Assembly: GCA_964219355.1 (NCBI GenBank)
Contig: CAXPOZ010000001.1
Coordinates: forward strand, 186,001 to 250,000
Source: Parvularcula sp964219355
Lineage (GTDB): Bacteria > Pseudomonadota > Alphaproteobacteria > Caulobacterales > Parvularculaceae
DNA length: 64,000 nt
Reading direction: 5' to 3'
Shown here: positions 1 to 9,900 of the stretch, piece after piece
How the letters are laid out: each line of letters opens with the position of its first letter
Numbering within the stretch: position 1 is the first letter of the stretch
Made by a program: the position numbers and the translations under genes
Notes under the pieces: model-generated
What the model saw: only the letters and a program-made list of their open reading frames with translations
Database searches by the model: none
Told to the model about the DNA's origin: nothing

Positions 1-760
1 GATCTTCCGGTATCATCCGCTGATGACGAATTCGCGCCGGCATATGGGCATAACCAAACAGGGAGATTCGCTCAGGCCGCAGCTCGATCACCTGTTCGAC
101 TGTTTGGCGGAATGTCTCCAGCCGCTGATGTGGCAATCCATAAAGGAGATCGACGCTGATATCGCGAACGCCGGCCCCTCGCAGAAGGTCAAAGCAGTTT
201 TTGACCATCTCATAGCTCTGAACCCGATTGATGGCGGCCTGCACTTCTGGATCAAAATCCTGAAGCCCCATGCTGAAGCGCTTAATCCCCATCTTAACGA
301 GCTGGGCGACCTGAAGATCTGAGCAAAGCCGCGGGTCGATCTCCATCGCGACAGGCGTCTCGTCGCGAAGACCGAAATGCTCTTCGATGCCGGTAATCAG
401 CCGTTCTATATCAGCTGCATGGAGCGTGTTCGGCGTGCCGCCACCAAAATGGACATGGCTGATATAGCCGCGCCCGCCGAGGCGCTCACTGACCATCTCA
501 ATTTCGCGGCTCAGCGCTTCGACATAGGGGGAGATCCGCTCATAGCGGTTTTCCACACGCATATTGCAGCCGCAGTACCAGCAGAGCTGATGGCAGAACG
601 GGATATGCATATATAAAGAGATGGGCTCGTACTGGCCGATCTTCTGAAGAGAGGTCTCATACGCAGCGGCACCCACATCGCTCGAGAAGCCAAGTGCTGA
701 AGGGTAGCTCGTGTAGCGCGGAATGTTTGCGCCGAGATATTTTTGCCAGTGCGTTTGCAT
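1..760 (-). CDS. hemN: Oxygen-independent coproporphyrinogen III oxidase (C-terminus beyond window)
   Basis: Radical SAM enzyme of heme synthesis that decarboxylates coproporphyrinogen III to protoporphyrinogen IX without oxygen, in the cytoplasm. The translated minus strand shows the HemN N-terminus: a RYTSYP-type motif near residue 14, then YMHIPFCHQLCWYCGCN, which carries the CX3CX2CXC iron-sulfur/SAM cluster signature. The HFGGGTP and SVDLLYGLP motifs of the TIM barrel follow. The ATG at 760 is fixed by an in-frame TAG four codons upstream. The window holds 253 codons of an expected 450 or so; the rest lies left of base 1. A FNR-type palindrome sits just upstream, which fits the known anaerobic control of hemN in alphaproteobacteria. 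Confidence 0.93.
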   Translation of the reverse strand, partial: MQTHWQKYLGANIPRYTSYPSALGFSSDVGAAAYETSLQKIGQYEPISLYMHIPFCHQLCWYCGCNMRVENRYERISPYVEALSREIEMVSERLGGRGYISHVHFGGGTPNTLHAADIERLITGIEEHFGLRDETPVAMEIDPRLCSDLQVAQLVKMGIKRFSMGLQDFDPEVQAAINRVQSYEMVKNCFDLLRGAGVRDISVDLLYGLPHQRLETFRQTVEQVIELRPERISLFGYAHMPARIRHQRMIPED

Positions 761-793
761 ATGCGGAAGCTAGACGAAGCCGCCGAGCTCATC

Positions 794-807
794 GTGATTT
801 AGGTCAA
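794..807 (-). promoter_or_regulatory. Putative FNR/FnrL box upstream of hemN
   Basis: On the minus strand this reads TTGAC-CTAA-ATCAC, two half-sites each matching 4 of 5 bases of the FNR consensus TTGAT-N4-ATCAA. Its centre lies about 40 bases from the hemN start codon. FNR-type activation of hemN is well established in alphaproteobacteria. The short distance would give a very short 5' leader if the site is at -41.5, so the exact geometry is uncertain. Confidence 0.45.
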
Positions 808-859
808 ACGACTGTATCAGTTCCGGAAGTTTTCCAGATCAAAGTTATCCACATTACTG

Positions 860-2422
860 CTATCGGTTGAAGGAAAGGTCCAACCGATGCCGGACGTAGT
901 AATCGTCCAGCGTATAGGGCGCATCAGAGAGCGGCATTGCCGCTTCATATGAAAGACGCCACCCATCCCGACCATAAAGCCGCATACCGCCGCCCGCGGA
1001 CCAGAGGACAGTTTCGTCCGCCGTGAGACCGGCCCCTTCATTCCAGGTCGTGCCGCCATCGCCATAAATATAGGGCTCGACCCGCTCCAGAAGCCCATCA
1101 AACTGGAATGGACGCGCAAGCTCGAGATAAGCCGCCACACCATTCTCACCAAGGACTTCGCCGAAATCATAGCCGCGGCCGAACTTGCCGCCGCCGACAC
1201 CGAATTCTTCCGTGAACAGCAGAGGGTTGTTCGCCCACTGGGCCTCTGTCCCCACGCGGGCAACGACGCCTTTGACAAGCGGCGTTGCGTAGAGCCCGGA
1301 GAAAGTGATTTTTGAGAACTCGGCTTCGCCATCGAGGCGCGAGCCTCCACCGGCATTAAAGATGTCGAGCCCCTGACTGAACTCCAGCTCCCCGGTCATC
1401 AGGCCGAACCGGCCCACCCGGCGTTTGCCCTGAAGCGCTGCGCGGAAAATATGCAGCTTGTCCTCGTAAAGCTCGAGGCCGCTTTCTTCTTCGCGCGAAT
1501 AAAGGCTTTCAAAGCTGATATCGCCGGCAAGGCGCAGGCCCTCTCGCTGGTAGAGCGGAAAGCGAACCCCCGATTTGCCGCGAAACAGGACACCTTCGAC
1601 ATCGCGATCATCAAGTTCACTTCGCGGTGACGAATTCGATGCCGCAAATTCCGTATAGAAACGCATCCCTCGATATGATGGCGCCGTATCATAGCGGGCT
1701 CGGACGAAGATCAGTTCGTCGATCGCTTGCGGTCGGAAGAGGACACCAAAGCTCAGTCGGTCAGCTGGAGAAAGGATTGAGCCGATCTCACCGCCGATGA
1801 ATGCCTTCCAGGGATTATCCCGGCGTGAGCCCCTGTTGGTCGCAAGGCCCCGCAGGCCGATACGGTCATACTCGCCTTCGACTTCGAGCACATAGACAGC
1901 GCCATTCAGACGGCGCGGACGGATCGCCTTGATCTTGAGACCGGGGATTTCATCCAGCATCGCGACTTCGCGGCGGAATGTCCCTTCACTGACGGGGCGT
2001 TCCTTGAGGGTGCGCGCAAAACTCGCCTCAAGCAGCGGCATCAGCTCGGGGTCGGCTTCGATGCGGTCGAAATACCCCTCTGACAGCGTGACTTCGAGCA
2101 CGCCGTCATCAAGATCCTGCGGATGGATGTCCGCGCGGCAAAGCAAAAGCCCCCTCGCCTGACAGCCTTGTGAGATTTCGTCGGCAAGTTCCTGAAGGTC
2201 AGTCCGCGCCAATGGTCGACCAATATAGGGCTGGGCGAGCATCTCCAGGCTGTGCCCGGAAACTGTGAGCGCTCCCATAATATGGACGGAACGGATCTGG
2301 GTTTGGGAAATCTCGGCTTCTAATTCTGCCTCAGTTGCGGATTCAGCTGCCCCTTCGGCTGGCATGAGAGCCACGCTGGCCGCAACTACCGCGGCCGCGA
2401 GAAGAGGTACTCGTCTTCCCAA
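860..2422 (-). CDS. ShlB/FhaC/HecB-type two-partner secretion transporter (TpsB, Omp85 superfamily)
   Basis: Predicted outer-membrane beta-barrel transporter of 520 aa, the usual TpsB size. A signal peptide (MGRRVPLLAAAVVAASVALM, cleaved near AEG-AA) is followed by POTRA-like periplasmic domains at roughly residues 40-190 and a beta-barrel domain to the C-terminus. The FGRGYD stretch near residue 411 matches the conserved VRGY-type loop-6 motif of Omp85/TpsB proteins. The C-terminus RLDLSFNR ends in alternating barrel-strand residues but not the classic terminal Phe. The start is a TTG with AAGGA about 9 bases upstream; no in-frame ATG occurs nearby. It is divergent from the FecR-domain gene, which is its best candidate partner. 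No gene with a canonical TpsA (haemagglutination activity) domain is in the window. Confidence 0.85.
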   Translation of the reverse strand: MGRRVPLLAAAVVAASVALMPAEGAAESATEAELEAEISQTQIRSVHIMGALTVSGHSLEMLAQPYIGRPLARTDLQELADEISQGCQARGLLLCRADIHPQDLDDGVLEVTLSEGYFDRIEADPELMPLLEASFARTLKERPVSEGTFRREVAMLDEIPGLKIKAIRPRRLNGAVYVLEVEGEYDRIGLRGLATNRGSRRDNPWKAFIGGEIGSILSPADRLSFGVLFRPQAIDELIFVRARYDTAPSYRGMRFYTEFAASNSSPRSELDDRDVEGVLFRGKSGVRFPLYQREGLRLAGDISFESLYSREEESGLELYEDKLHIFRAALQGKRRVGRFGLMTGELEFSQGLDIFNAGGGSRLDGEAEFSKITFSGLYATPLVKGVVARVGTEAQWANNPLLFTEEFGVGGGKFGRGYDFGEVLGENGVAAYLELARPFQFDGLLERVEPYIYGDGGTTWNEGAGLTADETVLWSAGGGMRLYGRDGWRLSYEAAMPLSDAPYTLDDYYVRHRLDLSFNR

Positions 2423-2593
2423 CCCTTTGATTCCTTCAACAGACGTCAGGGTCCTAATGAAGCAATAACTGGTGAATGAATGGTGAGGATTACCCTGACA
2501 TTCGTTTATTTCTGTTCATCACGGGGCAAGGTATTATTGGCAGCCGATTAACCGTTGAATGCCATATTGCACGTTCCTGTTTGGAGTGTGCTC

Positions 2594-4516
2594 ATGTTAC
2601 GTGTTCTTCGTACTGCGATCGTCATCGCAGTTTTTTTTGGATTTTCGCCAGCACTGGCTCAGCAAGTCTGGCAAGTCGTTGAGGCGAATGGCGAAGTCCA
2701 CGTCAACGGAACCAAGGTCGATCCAGGCCAGACCGTGAGCTTTCGCTCCGGCTGGATTTCAACAGGCAACGAGAGTGATGCTGTCGTCGAACGCGGCGAA
2801 CAACGCATCATGCTTGGGCCGAATGCCCGCATCTCGCTGGGTCGAGGCGATAGTGAGCAGAGCACTTCCGTCAATCAATCTGCCGGTCAGGTCGCCTATA
2901 GCGTCGACAGACGCAGACAACCCCATTTCGAAGTCCGTACGCGTCAGGTTGCGGCCGTCGTCAAAGGCACAGTCTTCATTGTGAGTGCAGACGGGCCGAG
3001 CCATAGCGTTCAGGTCACGGAAGGCCTCGTTGAGGTCACTGCCGAGCATACGGGCGACATCCAGATGGTCAGCAAAGGTCGTTTGGCAACCTCCACTCCA
3101 GGCGGCAAATTGGTTGTCAGCGCAGCTCCGGCCTCAAACTCGTTTACGGCACAGAGAGCTCGAGCGGCATCCAAAGCCCGAGACAATGCTTCAGGGAATG
3201 ATGGTTCGTCGGAATCTTCTGGTGGCGACACTCCCGCAACCCCCGAAGCCACTGGTGACAACAGCTCGGTCCTCGTCCGTGACCCCGTCAGCAACGGCAA
3301 TTCCGGTAATGGTCAGACCCCGTCGGAAACGCCTGCCGGTAGCGGCAACAATAACGGCTCCGGCAACGGTAATGGTCGTGACAATGGCAATGGCTCCGAC
3401 GGCGGCGATGACGGCTCCGAAGGCGGCGACGATGGCTCCGAAGGCGGCGAGGATGGCTCCGAAGGCGGCGACGATGGCTCCGAAGGCGGCGACGATGGCT
3501 CCGAGGGCGGCGACGATGGCTCCGAAGGCGGCGACGATGGCTCCGAGGGCGGCGACGATGGCTCCGAGGGTGGAGACGATGGCATGGGCGGCGGCAATGA
3601 CGACGATGACGATGACCAGACCGCTGGCCTCAATGTCGATCTTGGCGACAACAACCAGTTCGACGGCACCGGCAACTATGCCGATGGCAACAGCAACCAG
3701 TTTGGTGGGAATGACAACACTGTCAATGGCACCTCCAATATCGTGCTTGGCAATCTGAATGATCTGACTGGGAACAATAATGAGGTCGAAGGCAGCAGCA
3801 ACTACCTGTCCGGTGTCGGCAACAAGATCTATGGCGATGCCAATGACCTCGAAGGCCAGCGCAACATCATCGAAGGCGATGAAAGCTATGTCCGCGGCGA
3901 TAGCAACGAGATCTATCGCGGCGAGAATGCAGAAGGTGTCCTGGCAGCCATCGGTAATGAGATCGAAGGCAAACAGAACGTCATCACCGGTTCGCAGAAC
4001 TCGATCTTCGGGGACATGAACACGATCTCCGGCGACCTCAACTTTGCCTCAGGCGACAAGAATGAGATCTCCGGCTTCTCCTCCGTCGTATACGGCGAGA
4101 AGAACAATGTGGTCGGTGACAACAACACGATCGGCTCAGCCCTCGCCGGGTTCAACGACAATGACATTCGCGGCACCTGGAACAATATTCAGGGTCATGA
4201 GAATTATGTCGAAGGTGACTTTAACAGTGTGACCGGCGATGAAAACTCGATCATCGGCAACAGCAATATCGTGGTCGGTGACCTCAACGACATCACCGGT
4301 GACAATAACAATGTCACTGGCGACGGAAACGACATCACTGGCGACATGAATGACATTCTGGGAGATGACAACCTGATCCTCGGTGACGAGAACACTGTCA
4401 ATGGCGACCAGAACACGGTCGCTGACTCCGGTCAGGATGTCGATGGCACCAATATCGTGATCGACCCGCTCGGCCTTGTCGGCGGACTGGTCGGAGGTCT
4501 TCTCGGGGGGGAGTAA
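2594..4516 (+). CDS. Secreted FecR-domain protein with SEGGDDG tandem repeat and long N-x-h-x-G heptad repeat
   Basis: 640-aa exported protein. The ATG at 2594 is preferred over one 13 codons upstream because it has GGAG eight bases before it and opens a clean signal peptide (MLRVLRTAIVIAVFFGF, cleavage near ALA-QQ). Residues about 35-170 form a FecR-like domain (VVKGTVFIV, VTEGLVEVT). Residues 266-329 are an acidic SEGGDDG repeat. Residues about 354-612 are a seven-residue repeat with Asn, a hydrophobic residue two later and Gly four later (for example GDMNTISGDLNFASG). That pattern suggests a parallel beta-helix, as in YadA-like heads. The tail is a glycine zipper (GLVGGLVGGLLGG). FecR domains often sit beside CHASE2 kinases, as here. 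It may be the cargo of the divergent TpsB transporter; this is inference. Confidence 0.8.
   Translation: MLRVLRTAIVIAVFFGFSPALAQQVWQVVEANGEVHVNGTKVDPGQTVSFRSGWISTGNESDAVVERGEQRIMLGPNARISLGRGDSEQSTSVNQSAGQVAYSVDRRRQPHFEVRTRQVAAVVKGTVFIVSADGPSHSVQVTEGLVEVTAEHTGDIQMVSKGRLATSTPGGKLVVSAAPASNSFTAQRARAASKARDNASGNDGSSESSGGDTPATPEATGDNSSVLVRDPVSNGNSGNGQTPSETPAGSGNNNGSGNGNGRDNGNGSDGGDDGSEGGDDGSEGGEDGSEGGDDGSEGGDDGSEGGDDGSEGGDDGSEGGDDGSEGGDDGMGGGNDDDDDDQTAGLNVDLGDNNQFDGTGNYADGNSNQFGGNDNTVNGTSNIVLGNLNDLTGNNNEVEGSSNYLSGVGNKIYGDANDLEGQRNIIEGDESYVRGDSNEIYRGENAEGVLAAIGNEIEGKQNVITGSQNSIFGDMNTISGDLNFASGDKNEISGFSSVVYGEKNNVVGDNNTIGSALAGFNDNDIRGTWNNIQGHENYVEGDFNSVTGDENSIIGNSNIVVGDLNDITGDNNNVTGDGNDITGDMNDILGDDNLILGDENTVNGDQNTVADSGQDVDGTNIVIDPLGLVGGLVGGLLGGE
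3392..3580 (+). repeat. 21-bp in-frame tandem repeat (9 units) coding for SEGGDDG
   Basis: Nine consecutive 21-base units with consensus GGCTCCGAAGGCGGCGACGAT, lying end to end inside the FecR-domain gene. Units differ only at wobble positions and a few substitutions (first unit SDGG, third EDG). Because 21 is divisible by three, copy-number change would lengthen or shorten the acidic linker without breaking the frame. It is a candidate VNTR. Confidence 0.9.
3655..4430 (+). repeat. Protein-level heptad repeat array (N-x-h-x-G-D-x)
   Basis: About 36 successive seven-codon units at the protein level, with Asn, then Ile/Val/Leu at +2 and Gly at +4. The DNA is diverged, so this is an old structural repeat rather than a recent duplication. 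The regular spacing and the polar/hydrophobic/Gly alternation fit one rung of a beta-helix per one or two heptads. One interruption occurs near RGENAEGVLAAIGN and one near GSALAGFNDN. Confidence 0.8.
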
Positions 4517-6742
4517 TTGATCGGGGGATTTAATCTGCAGGGCATAATTGCGACATTTCGCAAACGCCCCCTGCTTTGGAGAACGGCGCTGATCCTCAGC
4601 GCCGTTTCTGCTGCTTTCACATTCCATAATGCGCCCTTCTTCCGGGCACTGGATAATTCCATTCTCAACGCACGGTTCTCGGCAACGCCGCAGAACCGTG
4701 ACTTTGATTCAGCATTGATCGCCATCGACACGGCGAGCCTGCAGGCCTATCCAGACTGGCCCTGGCCCCGGAGCTTTTATGGTGAATTGCTGGACCGGCT
4801 GAATGAAGCCGGCGCAAAACAGGTCGCCTTCGATATCGATTTCAGCTCACGCGGCCAAGGTGATGAGCGATTTGCCGAAGCAATCGAGAATTCTTCCGTC
4901 CCCGTCTATCTTGCGACTTTCCGTCAGGAATTCCAAGGCGCACCGGGTGTCATCGCCGAGATCTCACCAAATCCAACCCTGAAGGGTCATGCACGTCTGG
5001 CGACCACCACTTTCCCGATCGATGAAGACGGGATTGTGCGCGAGATGCCGGCCTATGACCCCTTCTCTCACGGCAATGTGCCCCAACTTGCGCTGGCGCT
5101 GAACGAGCGGGAGCCATTCGAGGGCCTGCGGACGATCAATTTCGCACACGACCTTCGTGAACTGCCGGTGATCTCTTTTGTCGATGTTCTCGATGGCGCG
5201 GATATCTCAGAATATGTGCGTGGCCGGACGGTCTTCGTCGGCTCCACCGCGATCGAACTCGGTGATGAATTCGCCATCCCGCGACATGGTCTGCAGAGCG
5301 GGGTCATCCTCAATGCGATGGCGTATGAGACGATCCGCCATCACACTGAAAAATACACAGCCCCTCTCTGGGTCAGCGTAGGCTTTGTTGTGATCGGGAT
5401 GCTGTTTGCCACGCAGAGCATCTCAAGACGGGGCATTCGCCTTTATACGATCCTCAATCTCTCCGCGCTGGCGGCGATCTTCGTCATCGGCCTCATTAGC
5501 CAGGCTGTGTTTGATCTCGTGATCCAAACAGGCATGAGCCATATCAGCCAGCTGGCCATGATCTCCCTCATGCTTTGTGCGGCTGCGGATGATTATGCTG
5601 CCAAGATTTTCCGATCCCACATGCATGTGCGCAAGCACGCAGCCATTCTCGACACCATGATGTCGAGCAACCATGACGGCATCGTCCTGGTCAACCGTCT
5701 TGGCCGTGTAGAAAGCTGCAATGAGCAGGCGGCCAAATTGCTGGGCAGTGAGTGCCGCAAGATGATCGATCAGCCGATCGAAATCGCCGCGCCGAGCCTG
5801 ACCGAGGCAGATTACAGTGACGGCCCTGCCCTGATCGAAATGCTCGATGCCGATGGCGACATGCAGTATGTCGAGGTGTCACGAGCCGAGGTGGAACTGC
5901 CGATGGCACGCTCGCGCTATGAACAGCGCCGGGAGGTTCGCTTCCTCAAGCTCTTCACGATGCACGACCTGACGGCGCAGAAACAGGCCGAACAGGCCGA
6001 ACGCGACGCCAAGGAAATGCACGCTCAGGCCTCCGCTGCCAAATCGACCCTGATCAGCACGATGAGCCATGAGCTGCGCACACCGCTGAACTCCGTCTGC
6101 GGATTTGCTGATCTTATCTCCCAAGCTGCTTTTGGGGAGCATTCCGCGCCCGAATATACCGAGTTCGGTGAAATGATCGGCTCATCAGGCCGCCAGCTTC
6201 TGGGCGTTGTCAACGACATGTTGCTCGCAACCCAGCTACAGTCTGGCGATCAGGAAATACGGACACAGACTTTCTCTCTGGAGGAAGCATCCAAATCCGC
6301 TCTCGATCGCGCATCTGCACGGCAGGCCTGGACGTCACCCACGGTCAAGATCGAGGTCGGCGAGACCGAAATGTCAGGCGATTATGATCTCACCGTCACC
6401 GCGCTCTATCACCTGCTCGACAATGCCTCGAAATTCGCCGGCAAGGACGGCACGGTCTGGATCCGCGCGGATGACGAGACCCATACGCTGATCGTCGAGG
6501 ATGATGGCCCCGGCCCGCGCACCGATAAACCTGAGAAACTGACCGCCCTCTTCGAGCAGGGTGACGGCTCGCGTACCCGGTCGCATGAAGGCTGCGGGCT
6601 CGGGCTCTTCCTCGTCGACGGCATCTTCAAACTGCAGGGCGGCAGGCTCGAACTTGGCGAGCGCGAAGGCGGCGGCTTCCGGGCCGAAGCGCACCTTCCG
6701 GCGGAAATCTGGAAGTCCAAATCCGGCGCTGTTGCGGCCTGA
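4517..6742 (+). CDS. CHASE2-domain sensor histidine kinase
   Basis: 741-aa membrane sensor kinase. It begins at TTG immediately after the TAA of the FecR gene, with a run of seven Gs plus AG as ribosome binding site; no ATG precedes the first membrane segment. Order of parts: TM1 (about 17-36), an extracytoplasmic CHASE2 domain (about 38-275), three TM helices (280-300, 306-331, 339-357), a PAS-like domain (376-470), a HisKA domain with H-box STMSHELRTPLNSV (His near 516), and an HATPase domain with N-box LLDNASKFA (about 630), G1 DDGPG (about 660) and G2 GCGLGLFLV (about 692). No receiver domain or response regulator is adjacent. Coupling with the FecR gene suggests the kinase senses the envelope or the exported repeat protein. 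Confidence 0.9.
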   Translation: MIGGFNLQGIIATFRKRPLLWRTALILSAVSAAFTFHNAPFFRALDNSILNARFSATPQNRDFDSALIAIDTASLQAYPDWPWPRSFYGELLDRLNEAGAKQVAFDIDFSSRGQGDERFAEAIENSSVPVYLATFRQEFQGAPGVIAEISPNPTLKGHARLATTTFPIDEDGIVREMPAYDPFSHGNVPQLALALNEREPFEGLRTINFAHDLRELPVISFVDVLDGADISEYVRGRTVFVGSTAIELGDEFAIPRHGLQSGVILNAMAYETIRHHTEKYTAPLWVSVGFVVIGMLFATQSISRRGIRLYTILNLSALAAIFVIGLISQAVFDLVIQTGMSHISQLAMISLMLCAAADDYAAKIFRSHMHVRKHAAILDTMMSSNHDGIVLVNRLGRVESCNEQAAKLLGSECRKMIDQPIEIAAPSLTEADYSDGPALIEMLDADGDMQYVEVSRAEVELPMARSRYEQRREVRFLKLFTMHDLTAQKQAEQAERDAKEMHAQASAAKSTLISTMSHELRTPLNSVCGFADLISQAAFGEHSAPEYTEFGEMIGSSGRQLLGVVNDMLLATQLQSGDQEIRTQTFSLEEASKSALDRASARQAWTSPTVKIEVGETEMSGDYDLTVTALYHLLDNASKFAGKDGTVWIRADDETHTLIVEDDGPGPRTDKPEKLTALFEQGDGSRTRSHEGCGLGLFLVDGIFKLQGGRLELGEREGGGFRAEAHLPAEIWKSKSGAVAA

Positions 6743-6838
6743 ACTGCCAAAACATTCTGGCCGCGCGCGAATCCGCACCCGCCAACACCCTTTAAAAGTG
6801 TGGCTTTTCCCTGATACGGGAGCCTCTCTTGCGCCTTA

Positions 6839-6854
6839 CCCCCCATTTGGGGGG
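6839..6854. promoter_or_regulatory. C6-ATTT-G6 inverted repeat upstream of giant adhesin gene
   Basis: CCCCCCATTTGGGGGG, a perfect 6-bp stem with a 4-base centre, about 90 bases before the start at 6943. TTGCGCCTT lies just to its left. The reverse-complement form of the same palindrome, also with TTGCGCCTT to the left, occurs upstream of the second giant RTX gene (23807-23823). A shared operator or an RNA hairpin are both possible. No T-run follows, so it is not an intrinsic terminator. Confidence 0.55.
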
Positions 6855-6942
6855 AGGCACCCCGCAGCCTCCAAGCTAAGCCAATGTTTCTGCTAGATTA
6901 TCGCAGAATACCGGCGGTTTATGGTTACCTGGGGGGACTCCG

Positions 6943-9900
6943 ATGGACAAGAAGCCATCCGATCTGAGCTTTGGCATTTTCAATTACGGGATGCAGAGCG
7001 GTTTTAATGAGATTTCATTCAGCTCTCCGCAGGGCTTCAGCCCCACTTCCCCGGTCTTCGGCCTCTCCCAGATTCCGAGCCCGACCGAGAACATGTTCGG
7101 GCTGAACAATCCGCCAGACGCCAACGACGATAGCGCGACGACCGATGAGGATTCGGCCGTCACCGGCATCGATGTCCTCGCCAATGATGTCGATACAGAT
7201 TTCGGCGAAGTGCTCACCGTCGGCTCTTTCAGCACCGCCGGAACAATCGGCACGGTCACCCTGTCTGGTGGCCTCTTCACCTATAACCCCAATGGCCAGT
7301 TCGATTACCTGGCCGCTGGCGAGACGGCGACCGACAGCTTCACCTATACCGTCCGCGACCGGAGCGGCTTGACCGATACCGCCACGGTGACGATCACCAT
7401 TACCGGCCGCAACGACGATCCGAACGCCACGGATGATACAGCGAGCACGGATGAAGATACCGCCCTCACCTCCATCTCGCTTGTCGCAAATGATTCAGAT
7501 CCAGACCTGATCGACACGCTCACCGTTTCGAGCATCGACACGACCGGCACAGTCGGCCTCGTCGTCAATAATGGGGACGGCACGGTCGATTATGATCCGA
7601 ATGGCCAGTTCGATTACCTCTCTGCGGGCCAGACGGTCACGGACAGCTTCACCTATACGGTGAGCGACGGGAATGGCGGCACGGATACAGCAACCGTCAC
7701 GATCACCATCACCGGCGTCAATGATGACCCGGATGCGCTCGATGATACAGCGACCACGGATGAAGACAGCGCCATCGCGGCGATCTCTTTTCTTGCCAAT
7801 GACAGCGATGCGGATGCCGCAGACACACTGAGCGTTGTCAGCTTTGATGACAGCGGCACGGCTGGGGTGGTTACCAATAACGGGGACGGCACCTTCGCTT
7901 ATGACCCCAATGGCCAGTTCGAATACCTTGCCGTTGGTGAGACCGCGACGGACAGCTTCACCTATACCGTCAGCGACGGGAATGGCGGCACCGACACGGC
8001 GACTGTCACCATCACGATCACCGGCGTGAATGACAATCCGGTCGCCGTCAATGATACTGCGTCTACGGATGAAGATAGCGCGATTGCTGTCATTTCGGTG
8101 CTGCCGAATGACAGTGATGTCGATGCGTCAGACAGCTTGAGCGTCTCTGGCTTTGACGCAGGCGCCACGGCAGGCCTTGTCACCAATAATGGGGACGGCA
8201 CCTTTGCCTATGATCCGAATGGCCAGTTCGAGTATCTGGCTGTCGATGAGACCGCGACCGACAGCTTCACCTATACCGTCAGCGACGGAAATGGCGGCAC
8301 TGACACGGCGACCGTCACCATCACGATCACCGGCGTGAACGATGACCCCGATGCCGTTGATGATACAGCGACGACGGATGAAGACAGCGCCATCGCCGTG
8401 ATCTCCGTTCTCGCCAATGACAGCGATGTCGATACGAGTGACGTGCTGAGTGTCACCGGCTTTGATACAGGCGCCACGACCGGTCTTGTCACCAATAATG
8501 GCGACGGCACCTTCGCCTATGACCCGAATGGTCAGTTCGATTACCTGGCCGTCGGCGAGACCGCGACCGACAGCTTCACCTATACGGTGAGCGACGGGAA
8601 TGGCGGCACCGACACCGCGACCGTCACCATCACCATCACCGGCGTCAATGATGATCCGGATGCGGTCGATGACCTCTTCCTCGTTGATGAAGACACGATC
8701 CGCACAGGCATCCCCGTTCTCGACAATGACGGCGATATCGATGCCAGCGATACGATCAGCGTCGTCAGCTTTGACACGTCCTCGACGATTGGCCTTGTCA
8801 CGATGAATGGTGACGGCACGTTCGATTATGATGCGAACGGCCAGTTCGAGTATCTTGCACCGGACGAAAGCGCCTTTGACAGCTTCACCTATACGATCAG
8901 TGACGGGAATGGCGGCACCGACACGGCCACTGTCACGATTTCGGTTTGGGGCGCAAATGACGAGCCTGTCGCCGTCGATGATGCGGTCACGACTGATGAG
9001 GATACGGCCGCCGTCTCGATCAGCCTCCTTGGCAATGACTTTGATCCTGATGCGTCGGATGTCATCCTGATCGAGAGCATCGATACGACCGGCACGACCG
9101 GCCTCGTCATGGAGACTGGCGTCGACAGCTATACCTATGACCCGAACGGCCAGTTCGACTACCTGGCAGCCGGTGAGACCGCGACCGACAGCTTCACCTA
9201 TACGATCAGCGACGGATATGGCGGCACGGACACCGCGACCGTCACAATCACTATCACCGGGGTCAATAATGACCCCGACGCGATGGATGACACAGCGTCT
9301 ACGGATGAAGACTCATCCATCGCCGTGATCTCAGTTCTTGCCAATGATACGGATGTCGATGCGTCGGATATGCTCAGCATTTCAGGCTTTGACACAACCG
9401 GCACGCTGGGCGTTGTCACCAATAATGGCGATGGCACCTTCTCTTACGACACGAACGGGCAGTTCGAAGCCCTGAATGCCGGTGAGACGGCGACCGACAG
9501 CTTCACCTACACCGTCAGTGACGGGAATGGCGGGACCGATACCGCAACCGTCACGATCACCATTATCGGCGTCAACGACAATACGGGCGGCATGAATGCC
9601 GATCCGGTCGCCGGGAACGATACGGCGATGACGGATGAAGACAGCGCCATCGCCGTCATCTCCGTTCTCGATAATGACAGCGACCCCGATATGGGCGATG
9701 TCCTGAATGTCACGAGCTTCAATGCGGCGGGCACACTGGGCCTAGTCACCAATAATGGTGATGGCACTTTTGCCTATAACCCGAACGGTCAGTTTGACTA
9801 TCTCGCCGTTGGTGAGAGCGCGACGGACAGTTTCACTTACACGATCAGCGACGGGAATGGCGGCACGGATACGGCCACCGTCACTGTGACCATCACGGGC

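Noticed and set aside
845..853. Perfect DnaA box TTATCCACA next to hemN
   Set aside because: Single copy with no second box, no AT-rich unwinding element and no dnaA/dnaN/parAB neighbours; not evidence for oriC.
3313..3675. Pro/Ser-rich reading frame opposite the SEGGDDG repeat
   Set aside because: Antisense shadow of the 21-bp repeat; no ribosome site.
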